Shown piece by piece: positions 1-11,300 of a DNA stretch of 64,000 bases. A program made the position numbers and the translations under genes. A model generated the notes under the pieces. It had not been told where the DNA came from. It made no database searches and was given only the letters and a program-made list of their open reading frames with translations. Each line of letters begins with the position of its first letter. The first letter of the stretch is position 1. This stretch comes from Chamaea fasciata (Eukaryota; Chordata; Aves; Passeriformes; Sylviidae). The stretch covers positions 38,769,656 through 38,833,655 of the forward strand of contig JARCOQ010000007.1 in NCBI GenBank assembly GCA_029207755.1, written 5' to 3'.

Positions 1-3000
1 TGGGATAGGGAAGGAAGTCTCAAATTTTAAAAGTTACATTTTCTTTTCTTTTTTTTTTTTTTTTAAATCATTCAAAGATTTTTTTAACCCCCTGAATCAT
101 CCAGCAAGAAAGTAGGGACAAGGAGCAGAGCCCCATGTGATTCCCTTTCTCAGGTTAGTCACACTGGGGGCTAGCTTTAGGGCTACGTTTTCTAGCTTTA
201 CGGCTACTCAGCTCATCCATGAAATCGTCCCTCTCTGAAATACCATATGTATTCAATTACTCCATCTTTGAAACACATTTCCATTCTTTGTATTTCTTCT
301 AATTGCTTCTCCTGGAGAGACTCTTCCTCAGCTGGACGTTCCTGGCCATGCTGGAAGGCAGGGCTGGCTTCCAGCTTGGGGTCCAAGACAGCTTTGTCTC
401 TTCTTTTTCTGATTCAGTGGAGGAGTTAAGCCAAGCGATCACAATAGCAAATCAGGACAGCCGTAAAATTCACAATCATGTCTGATTTATAAAGTTAACA
501 TATTAAGTACAAGATATTTTCTGTGGTTTTTAGTAACAGGCTTTCTTTAGCTGATCATTCCTAAATGGTGCCATGTGCTTCACTGCTTGATTAATTTATA
601 TGCCTTTATGATTTTAATTAATACTATTTTCACCAGAGGCAGTTACTAGTCATTAGAAAACATCAGGCTGTTCACTTTATCTATGCCAGTGTTTGGGAAT
701 TATTCCTGTGATCTTTATTTTTGAAAACTCTTGAATGGCATCAAGAGCACAAAGGAGGCCATGTAAACACTGGGGGGAAAGTAATGCTTATACTTCTGGG
801 AAAACATTTATGGTGATTCACATTTTGGAAACTGAAACACTATCAATGTTTTATTGCCAGATTATTTTCCAAGAAAAAGCTTGGATCCATTGCTGAATCA
901 GTTTCTTCAAAATACTTAGGCTCATATTGAAGTTGGATCACACAGAAGAGGCTGGAAGATGGTGCTGTGGGAGAGAAAGGATTCCTCCATCCCCTGACAT
1001 TAGCATAGGGGCACAGAATAAGCCCATCTAAGTATATATGGTGGTGTTTGAGTCTTACCCAGCTGTAGCAGAGGAATACCTGCATGATGTTAAAGGATCA
1101 GGACAAAAGTTTCTTTGTTAAGGATCTAGACAAGCAGCTTTGTACAGAAAAAATAGAAAATGAAAACATGCTTAATAAAACTCATCACATGAATATACCC
1201 ACTTGTAGATGGGAATATTCAATGTATGGGTACAAAAAGTCTCTGGATCCTAGTATAACTATTTTAGAGTTGGGTTTTTTTTTTTTCCCCTGGTGAAAAG
1301 AAGCTAAAAATCTTACATCGTCTTGATGTGAATGAGAGCTAAGAATTTTTCCGAAACTGAAGCCTTGTAAGAAAATCTGAAATGCGCACTTGTATAACAG
1401 GTTTTGAGTGAGTTTGGCACAGTATTTTCTACTACAGTATAAAGGGCTAGGTTCCTTGATGTATATTTCTAGTTGGCATTTTATCAAGGAAATAAACTTT
1501 GGTTTTTCTTTATTTTGTGGCATGTGGGTTGAAACTACATTTTCTCTTTCCAAAGCCTTGATTTAAAAGCATTAGATCATTAAATTCAGTGCTTTTGCAT
1601 AAGACTGAAATTGTAACCGAACAAATTATTTATGCAGAGAGAAGCAAGATAAAGTTTCTTTCAAGAGTTCTTTAACATATCAGATTGATAAGAGTCAAAA
1701 CACCTTTACTGCCATTAAATATTTACCAAGACTTGGCTTTTGGAAGAGGGGCAGTTCAGTGCAGTGTGTTTGGCTCCATGCAATGCTATTGATTAGCTAT
1801 CAGAAGGACATAGTTAATGGGTAACTGGAAGTATTACAGAGCTCTCCACATTCTTGTCAAGTCTTTTCTCTGAAGATGACCTAAAATAAAGTCAGTTACA
1901 ACTGGCGTTCACCTGAGACAGATTGCACAAGTTCGCCTACGGTATGAACAAAAGGTTCACAAGGATCAGTTGACCAGGTCTTAGGCAATCCTTTCTAGTA
2001 GTTGTCATCACTGCTGGACTTTAGAACTGCACGTGTTTACATTTAATTAGAAAGAACACACAGTTTACATCGCACAGTAGCTATCGGCATTGAATCAGAA
2101 TTGATTTCCGCTCTCTTTCTCAAATGGCTATTTCTTTCCGACTAATTAAAAAAAGGCACATAACAAAATGACTCATATAAATTTTAAAGCAAAGTAAACA
2201 CTATTCCCTGGAGACAAAAATAAAAGTCAATAGCACATAGTCATTACATTGAGCTTGTTTTCAGGTGATTCTGGTGCCTGCATTATGACATGTATCACTA
2301 CCATCAGATTTCTTTTATATAGATGTATATATGGTGTGCCCCTTTGCACTGACCGGACACTTCACTGACTGTTTCAGTTTTCAGGGTCAGGATTCGTATT
2401 TATTTTGTCTGGATTGTTGCAATTTATCTAATATGAGTTGATTCACTAATATTCCTACTTTTTGCCAAAGGATTTTGTTCATTTGAAATAAAATTGTCTG
2501 TGTGTAGGTCACTCATGTAAAATGGAAGTCAGATGCCATTATCTTTACCAGTGAGCAGCTGCAAAGGAAAGTAAAGGCCCAAGCCATATTAGCCTTAGCT
2601 TCACGCATAATTTCTAACAAAGAAATCTCTGTGAGATTTTATTAGTTCTGCAGGCAAATCTAAATTCAAACTAAGGTGGCAGGCAACATCAATTAAGGCT
2701 TCTAGCAGAAATGTCTGGCTCTTGAGTGCACCCACTCTTTGTCATCAGAGAAGATTTCCATGGCTGGCATTTTGGAGGGTAAGTGTTCATGCCAGCAGTA
2801 CTGTCAAACCTGTGGGAGCTGAAGGGGTTGCTGAAGGTCTAGACTGGATTGGTGGACATGTGGGTGTGTGGAGACTGTAGGAGCTGATCCCAAAACGCCT
2901 GTTCAGAAGGCCTAATGTTCCTTTATGCCATAATACCCTAGTTTTCTTGTGAGTGACAATGTTCAGGATGAAGCTCTTAGCAGGGATCATCAGAAAAAGA

Positions 3001-3229
3001 CAAAAAGTAACACATAGTGTTTTAAATTACAAAGTAGTACATTGTTTTCTACCAGTTTTTGTTGGTATGCCAGTGGTTGTTATTTTAGTGCACTACCAAG
3101 AGTTACTGCTTTCTTAATTCAGTTTAGATTTGAGGAAAATGGTGCACTGTTCTTTAAACAGTTGTCAGAAATGTTGTTAAAAACATACTCTCGGTATAAA
3201 AAATAAATCGCTCTGACCTTTAGGACAAG

Positions 3230-3590
3230 ATCCTCTGTGTCTCTTCCACCAAGCTTGTGTGTCTGCAAATCCCTGACATCGGCAGTTTCCCTGCTGGCCC
3301 CAGGCCAGAGCTTCTGGCTCCACACCACCCACGTACACACCCCTTCAGTGATCCATGTCAACCCAGCAGCCTCCAGCAGCCAGCAGAGAGGCGCAGGTGC
3401 TGCCAGCTCAGCCTGGGCGCGGGGAAGGTGGCAGTGCCCCTTGTCTGTGAGCTGGCCGTGCCCCTCCTCCTTGCCTGCTGCCCACAGCTGAGCCAGGGGC
3501 TGCTCTGCCTCTGCTAAATGCTCACACTTCCCAGGGAGGGCAGGCAGGAGGTTGTGATACACAGCAAAACACGGAGTCACTGGCACCATC
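3230..3590. other. GC-rich patch inside AT-rich intron, origin unknown
   Basis: About 360 bp of clearly higher GC content, rich in CCAGCAGCC- and CTGCC-type words, with sharp changes to AT-rich DNA on both sides. It can be read open on both strands over about 85-155 codons, but the translations are low-complexity proline/alanine/serine/leucine-rich and match nothing I know. It may be a repeat fragment or a local GC-rich element. I do not recognise it. Confidence 0.35.
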
Positions 3591-3874
3591 TTAAATGTCC
3601 ATTATATTCACATACTGAGGTCACTCTTGGTGCCAGCTCTGTCTTCGATTAATAGATAAGGTTCCCTCTCTATTTGCAGTGTTACCTAAATAATCTATTA
3701 CTCTAGGGAATAACTACAGTATTACAAATACTGAGTTAAAGTTATTTTGTTAACTAAAGCCATTGGCAAATATTTAAGAATGGCCAAAGCATATGAATTG
3801 ACAATAAAGAACAGATACAAGATAGCAAAATTCTTATTTGGAGCATCTAGTGGGATAAAGTAAACACCTTACAA

Positions 3875-3892
3875 TTTTTTTTTTTTGTTTTT

Positions 3893-3926
<34 letters not shown>
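3875..3926. repeat. poly-T tract, interrupted (T)n
   Basis: About 52 bp of T with two single G interruptions near its left end. On the - strand it is a poly-A run and could be the tail of an old retroposed element, but no element body is recognisable next to it. Confidence 0.9.
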
Positions 3927-3927
<1 letters not shown>

Positions 3928-4220
3928 TGGGAGGGGGATGTTAATTTTACTTAGTTAGAAGCAAGCCTTCATGGTGCACCTGGTGAATGCTTAGGCTAGA
4001 ATATGCTAATATAGCCATTTCTCTGTCAAATCATGACAGAAGCATTTTATGGAAAGCTTGGTTCTACAAAAACATATAACTTGGGAAAACTACAAAACGT
4101 ATCTGCAATAGTTTGCTGTATTGCAAACACAGTCCTCTAATTCATGGAAGAAATTTGAGAGCCTGTCAATCTGCGTTTTGCAGTTAGCACCGATACATTG
4201 TGGAACCCTGAAGAGGTGTT

Positions 4221-4286
4221 ATTAATGTTAACATGTAGCAAGTAATACATGCTACATGAATTAATGTTAACATGTAGCAAGTAATA
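4221..4286. repeat. 27-bp direct repeat (period 39) with internal hairpin
   Basis: A 27-bp word (starting ATTAATGTTAACATG) occurs at 4221-4247 and exactly again at 4260-4286. Between the cores, CATGTAGCA (4232-4240) is the perfect reverse complement of TGCTACATG (4250-4258), so this piece can also fold as a 9-bp stem with a 9-nt loop. It is probably a local duplication in the intron. Confidence 0.85.
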
Positions 4287-5044
4287 TTCAGGATTAAAGC
4301 ATAAAATCTACAGTTAGTCTCCTCTGTGAACTCAGGTGCACTATATCTCTGTGTGAGAAAAAAGCAAATGCTAAGTTGCAATCTTCCAGTCTCTAATCAG
4401 AGATAGCACCCAGCCCTAGATGCATCATGTACCCAAGGAATTCAGGTGGATTTCTTACCTACAAGCTAGCATCTTAGCTGTGGGTCTGTGCTCTAGCTGA
4501 AGGGAATAGCACTGTAACTGCAAACACCTCAAAAATGCTTCCTTCTACTCATCAGTCTCGTGCATGTTTTGCTCTGTTTCAACCAAACACTATTAATCCA
4601 GAAACTATTTTTGTGGAGGTCCTAGACTATTTGATGGCATGGTGAATGTGAGGAATGATAGATGGTGCTGAATGTCATATGTGTATCATTCACATGACGC
4701 TGTGCTATCTGAGCAATTTGCCCAGGGGCTGCATAAAGTGAACAAAAGACATTTGATTACTGTGCAACTCCCTAAACGAAGAGTTTGTAATGGAGGCATG
4801 GTTTCCAATTATGTCTTGTTTGAGAGCATATCTTGGCAGTCCTTCAAGAAAGGCTCAGATGATTAACTCCATGTCATTACTCCCTCTCTCAGGCTAATCA
4901 CAGGGAAATGGTATGGGTACTTCAGTGGTCCTGAGCAGTAAAAGTGAAGCTGAAAAGTTTGCTGTTTGGCATCACCAGAAGACCATCTCAGTTTAGTTTT
5001 GTCCTAAATTCTGATTGTGCTGCATCTAACTTAGCTCTTTCAAA

Positions 5045-5165
5045 CAGTGATGAATCGCTTGACATCAGTGAAGCTCAGAGCACTTTGCAAAGGCAGCATT
5101 GTGATTGCTTTTATTTAAAGATAAGGAGACTGAGGCCCGAGGAGGAAAAATATGTTTGCTAGTGG
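5045..5165 (+). mobile_element. MIR-like SINE remnant
   Basis: The stretch contains a recognisable pattern of the MIR/CORE-SINE 3' half: a CACTTTGCAAA-type segment, then a T-rich stretch running into AGATAAGGAGACTGAGGCCC, which corresponds to the well-known MIR segment reading ACAGATGAGGAAACTGAGGC. The rest is strongly diverged, as expected for a very old amniote SINE. Family assignment is from memory; another CORE-SINE is possible. Confidence 0.5.
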
Positions 5166-8122
5166 CCTTTAATTGATATTTGTTAAAAAAAAAAAAAAGA
5201 AATTCTGAGATGGATAGTAGTCAATTCAAACTTTCTCTGTAGCTAATGAGCCTATGTTTCAATCATCTAGTGTCCAGGTTCTTAGGACCCTGTGTTATGT
5301 CCATCAAGCATTCCTGTTGTAACATGGTCCATGGCCTGTGTGCCAGAGTCTGCCTTCAGCTGCTGCCTTCAAATAAATTAGTGAGAGGTGGTTTGCTGTA
5401 CTGAGATGAAAACACAGTCCTCTTACCTTGTGTAAATGCGGGCAAAGGAAGACTAGTAAAATATTTGTCTATGGTAGGGCAGTGTCATCCAGTTGCCAGT
5501 CTACCAGCTGTCAGGCTCCTGACTCACATGTAAGGCAAACTTGACTATTTAATATCCTCCACAGCAAAATTTCAAAGTCCTTTTAGGTCTTATGGACTTT
5601 TTTTGATATTGTCTTATTGCAATGTTTCCTAAGAGCACCTTTGAAGCAGTATTTTCAAGATATCGATGCTGCCTGGCCCTTGAGGGCACTCAGCAGCATG
5701 AGGGGTCACTCTTCAAAGCCATCCTGAGTGCAGGCTGAGGTCTGAGAGGTCTCCAGGACCTGTGAGAAACATTTGTGGTGAAAACCAAGGTCAGACCTAC
5801 ATGCCTTTGGGAACATTGGATATGTTTATCACTGGGGTGGAGGCAGAGGGAGGGGACAGGTAGGGAATGTTTGGTTTTTTGCTGCATTCTTTTTGTTGTT
5901 GTTCCTTTAGGTGAAAGGTTTTGCTATGTTGTTCAGTAATTGCTTCAGGTGGAAAATAATTTCCCACCTTGCAGCAAAAGTATGCCTGGCAAGGTGAGAA
6001 GTGTTTTAGGAGCAACACTTCACAAAGTTGATTTTCAGCCAAAGTCAGGTCCCTCTGGGAGCAGTTACAGCTGGTGATAATTCTTTGCAGACTTGAAGCT
6101 ACTCTGACTTTGGGGACTGAGGAAACCTCTTGCTCTCTACAGGAGCTGCACGAGTCATATCATCTTGTGTCCCTTTTTCTTCTGCCTGGACACAGTTGAG
6201 GTGGGCCATTGAAACTCTCAGAGCCAAAGCTGGAGCAGGAAAGAGTCTGTGTGGCCATAGTAAAGCAAAAGGCTTGCTAAAAAGTACATGTGAATTACTG
6301 AAATCCAGGAACTGTTTGAATACTTCTGTGACCCATTCTTCAGGCCTAGAGCTCCCATTTATTTTTTAATGATAGCATCAATATTCATTGAAGAAATAAT
6401 CTTCTGGTCAATTACGGAATTTCAAAATAGTAAATTTCAGAACGGATGAAATAAAAGTATTTTGCCAAAACATACTGATGGAAGTCTGGAAATAGCATGC
6501 TTTTGAAAAAAAATATTAAAGGATCTATTAATCACAGTGCCTTTATCTGGAGGAATCACACTGGTTGCAAAGTGTACATCAGAATCTATCGGTCACTCAG
6601 ATGCAATCATTATGAGTTAAGACATGTAGTAGTATATTGCCACTGTACTACTATATATGTGTTGTTCATGGCCAGTCTTTAAAAAGAAGCCCACTTGTTG
6701 CCGCATAGAGCCAGTATTTTAAGATCTAAATAAATTACTTTATTTTCATATATTCTGGGAAAAAAACTCTGAGGTAGTGTGAACAAGGTAGAATATTTAG
6801 TCTATATTTTAGTTTTTGTTGTTTGGGGTTTGTTTTTTTTTTTTTTAATCAGGGACCCATATATTCACTGAACAGTTTAGCTTCTCATCTGTCTTTTTAT
6901 TCTTTTAATCTTGTGCCAGAGGTTCAAGAAGTGGGCAGTAGCGGTATTCCAGTAACCTGCTTTCGACATTATTTGCATACCTTTGTGTTTTTCCATGGTG
7001 ATCAATGCTCAACTGTAGTACAACTTCAGTCAGTAAATTTTATGTGCAAATGCTAGAATATTTTTTTTTGATTAGTCCATTTCAGGAATTTTAATGTCCC
7101 TTTATAAATATTTATAATTTTAAAATGTCTTCATTTAATTGAAAAGGTTTTTCACATTGTTTTTATATAATCAGAGGTAGTATGCACAATGACATGTCAA
7201 CACTGACCTTTTAGCTTCTCTGTTTCTTTTAGTTCATCCACATTTTGTTTGTCCGTGTGTATTATATTTTAGTTTGTTTATGGTTTTCCTTTATGGGCTG
7301 CTGCAACAAACAGTGTTTTCCATACAAACACCTTAATAAACTGGAAAGAAACAAAATATGCTGCTGCATACTTGCAGGTGTCATGTAGACTGTCTTGAAT
7401 ACTGTAATCAGTGTGTGCTGCTACTAAAAATCCACACTTGAAACAATGTTTGATTTGTCCAGAAATTTCTGGCACACAAATACAAAGCAGTTAATAATAT
7501 TTTCTGGTTTGTGCAATGAAAGAGTATTGGGTTTGTGCTCTGTGATTTGGAATCTTTATGAACTTAGCTCAAAATCATGGATAAAACTGAATGGGGACCT
7601 TTAGAATTGATTAGCAAGTGCAAATCATATTTCTAAGTAATCCTGCTGATTTAATGCTTTTAGTTTTTGAGTTATAGTGTTTTTATTCCTTTCATTTTAT
7701 TGAAAAGTCTTCTTTTGCAAATAAATCCCCTGTAACTGGTGGTTCTGCTTGCTAAAAGAGAGTCCCATGTAGCACAGGTTAATAACACATCAATAACTTA
7801 TACTGATTAATTCAACTTTATGTAAATCACAATAAAAACTTTTTGCTGCAGCTCAGAGGTGATCAACAAGATGCTACAGCTACCAATACTTCTTGAGTTT
7901 TTGCTGAATATTGTTTTTTTTACTTTTTCAAATTTTGGTGGTTGTTACATACTTATAGAAAAGCCTTGTGGAAAAGGTTTGTTCTCTTTGTTCTCTGTCA
8001 CTTCTGAAATATAACTAGCTTTGCATGTGAGTCCATATATGACAATATTGAAAGTATTAATTAATTCTTGCAGCTCAGCCTTAGACTGAAATTTAATAAC
8101 ATGTATGATTTGGTTTTCCCAG

Positions 8123-8353
8123 CTTATACAAGTCTTTGTCTGAAGGAATGAGTCAGAAAAACCAGCCTAACTCTGCTTTCAGTACTTCTGAAGGTGGACT
8201 GCAAGGAAGGGAGGATGTTGTGACCCTAACCTATGGCCAGGTTGAAGAGCTGGCAGCTCAGCTGCAGCAAACTCGATCAGAGCAAAAGGACACCGAGCTG
8301 AAGCTCCAGAAAGCCCTGGAAGCTTCACAGGAGGCCAATGAAAAAGTTCAAAA
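8123..8353 (+). CDS. MIPOL1: MIPOL1 penultimate coding exon
   Basis: Internal coding exon of MIPOL1, 231 nt: one base completing a split codon, 76 full codons, then two bases of a split lysine codon. It is bounded by a TTTTCCCAG acceptor and a GTAAGT donor at 8354. The translation begins LYKSLSEG, matching the mammalian stretch LHKSLSQE, and ends in a coiled-coil segment (EELAAQLQQTRSEQK ... EASQEANEKVQK) closely matching mammalian EELATQLQQALTER ... EASQVANEKVQK. The middle part (about 25 residues, MSQKNQPNSAFSTSEGG region) is much less conserved than the ends. Charged heptad-like residues fit an extended coiled coil near the C-terminus. The exon joins to 27522 in frame (AA|G lysine). It continues from exons outside the window, so no start codon is expected here. 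Confidence 0.93.
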
Positions 8354-11300
8354 GTAAGTCACTTGCCTTCCAACAAAAATTGCAATTGTAATCCACATGA
8401 AGCGTACTTTTTTTGTGTTTTGTCTATAGCTGAAAGTGTGGCAGTACTCAGAAACGGTCCTTTAAAATTATTCCTTCTTTGGCAGCTCATTCCCCACTCA
8501 GTGTGAAGCTGATAATTTTAACAGTTCTGTGCTATTAGGCAAGTTGGGCTGCCTCTCATTACTGTTGTGAAACTTGCTTCCTGCATGTGCAAGGCACAGT
8601 CTTTCCATCTCCTATGAATGGTTTTCACTGTCTTTTTATCCTGTGGCAATCCTATGGCAACAGAGTATTTGCCTTTATAATTGCATGGTAGAATGTTACG
8701 GTTTTTCGTTTTTGGTCTGTTACACATCTGGCAGGTTTCATCCCACAGTAAATGCTTATGGGGTTGCTTAGGGGTGTCTTCAAAATCTCACTGAGAGCCA
8801 CAGGAAGTCTCTGAGTCAGTGAACAGAGATTGCACTCTCTTTCCCATCATGAGTTTCCCTGTTAAAAGGTTACTGAACTCCAAAACCTGAAGTTCATCTC
8901 TAGTGAAGTACATATTGTCGTGTTTGTTATTAGTAGTGCCTCTTGACAGTCCAACATTTCTCATCTCTGCATTACATTCATCAACTGCAAAGTTCTCCTC
9001 TCTCACCCTTCCAGGGTGGTCGATGCTGAACTGATGCAAATTGTCCTGTCTGTCCACATATGTCTTCAACCTTAATGTCTACAGCATACTTACAGAGTAG
9101 CCAGATTGGCTTATAATATATTGCAAGGACCTAGCAAAAGCTTTTCTTGTTTAGAAAAATACATGCTGAGTTATTCTATTTAAAATGGTTATATTGCTAT
9201 ATTTTTAATTTATTTGTAACTGCATAAAATATAATTAAGGTCTCTGTATATGAAAATGGATATTTTTAGTCATCACGTTAAAGCCTCCAGTGGTTGTTTG
9301 ATAATCACTCAAATCTTTATTCTGAGGGCTTAGATAGATATATTTGAAACTTCAGGAGGTGTGTGCTCGATAAAAATATACCTATGAAAAAAATTAAAGT
9401 GTGGTAAAGAGAATAGTAATTGAACCTTTCTGTAGACTTTTTTGGTTGTTACATCTAGTTTTATTTATAAATGTTTAGTAATATAACTATTTAAGCAGAG
9501 GTTGGGTTTTTGCTGGGTTTTTTTGTTTGCTTTTTTTTTTCCCCAAAGTGAAACAATCTTTTTTTAATCCCGTGTACCCAGGGTGGCTAAAGTAGAAGTG
9601 CAGCCACAAACAGAATTGAAGTAGTGGTAATGCACAACTATAGTGAAAAGAATTTATGGAATTTAACATGCTCAGCTACTTGGGAAAATTTTGGTCAGGT
9701 TAGTTTTCATTATTGTTAAGATCAGACGACTGAGCCTATAGCAAAATTAAACAATTGGTTGAAGTCTTCTGATGACAATAGCATGCCCTTTTTACCATGA
9801 AACTGTGGAAATGCTCTGCGCGTCTTCCCAGCACCCAGAGTCATCCACCCCCATCTTATAATTCAACCTGCAAACAGATTAAGCAGCTGAGTTTGTGGAA
9901 AGTGTGTTTACTTTGAGCTAAGAACCCTTGTGTGACACTATAGAGATTCCTCTGACACCTCTGGGAGAGCTACACAGACAGTTCGTACTCATCAGCAGGG
10001 AAACCGGGCTGAGAATTCCCAATTTCTTTGTAACCTCAACTGCTTCATACAAATCAGTGTTTGGCAATTAGGCAGGAACTCATTTGTTAGCTTAGCATTT
10101 TATTTAGACGATGTAGGATGTTCTACATTTCAAAAAAGAACTGACAATTTATAAACCTGTCAACAGAAAGGCTTTTTAGTATTAATTACAGTAGTATTAA
10201 TTATTAGGACTACCTTAAGAGGATACTTAACGTAGTTTAAAATGTGGCACTAAAATTCATAGAGTAAAGACTGTTCTAAAATACCTGTTTTCTTGACTTT
10301 TTAAAATACTCAACTAAAATTGAATTCTGACATATGAAGGAAGTAGTTTTGTCAGCTCTATAAAGTAGCTTCTCAATATTGCTCAGTAAAATAGCAACAG
10401 TTAAAAATCAGAAGAGTGAAATAATTATGACCATTAAGAAAGAACATCATTGTAATTAATAAAATAATGTTGAGAAAGGATGTACTTTGTATCTTCATGC
10501 AATGTAGTTTACTGGTTTTACATTGGCTTTGCTAATCTGTTCTCTGGCAACACTAAAGAATTTTGTAATATTCTTAAAAACTTCAGTGTTTGCATTCAGT
10601 GTGATACGCAGAGCTTAAAAGAAAGTTGTAATTCTCCCCAGCATTTCCATCATTTTAGCCATTTGTGTACCCACCAGTAGTTGTTGCTTTCTAAACGTGA
10701 GACCCAAAGCAGAATAGTGGTCCTGTGCTTTCCATCAGGACAAAAAGCATCTAAAATTTTCTTGATCCTATCACATACAAAACAGCAGCTGTGAACCAGA
10801 AGGGGGATGTTTTGGTATCTACCTATAGTGAACTTGGATATAGTAAGCATCTGTTTATACTGAAGTAGGGTGAACATCTCACACTGGCTCACCGCAGTGT
10901 GACTTATAAATTGAGACTGAGCTCTTGCCTTTGAAAATGGTGCACCATCCTAACAGGGATGCTGGTGTAAACCAAGAAACATTGATGATCAGAGAGTGAC
11001 CACAAAGGTTTAGCTGCATTTGCTTGAATCTGTTCTGATTTTGAGACACTATCACTATACACTTAGACTTTTAAGAGAGTGCTATTCTTTATAAAGCAAG
11101 TACACATTTTAACTGTAGTCTATGTATATAAATAGATGTATGTGCACCCACAACAATACATATTTATTCAATAGACTATTGTGATCTGTACCATAATATT
11201 TTAAATCAATACTCTGGAATGGCTATGATTATAATTTTCTAGATTTAATTAATGTTTCTATTTCATGGTTACAAAGAATTAGGACAGGAGCACAGATTTC

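Larger units (their letters stand above)
1..8122 (+). other. MIPOL1: MIPOL1 intron (5' end outside window)
   Basis: This is non-coding intronic DNA upstream of the penultimate MIPOL1 exon. It is AT-rich with no convincing coding exon. It holds a GC-rich patch of unknown origin (about 3230-3590), a 52-bp poly-T tract (3875-3926), a 27-bp direct repeat with a hairpin (4221-4286) and a MIR-like SINE remnant (about 5045-5165). A short MIPOL1 exon could be missed by eye. Confidence 0.75.
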
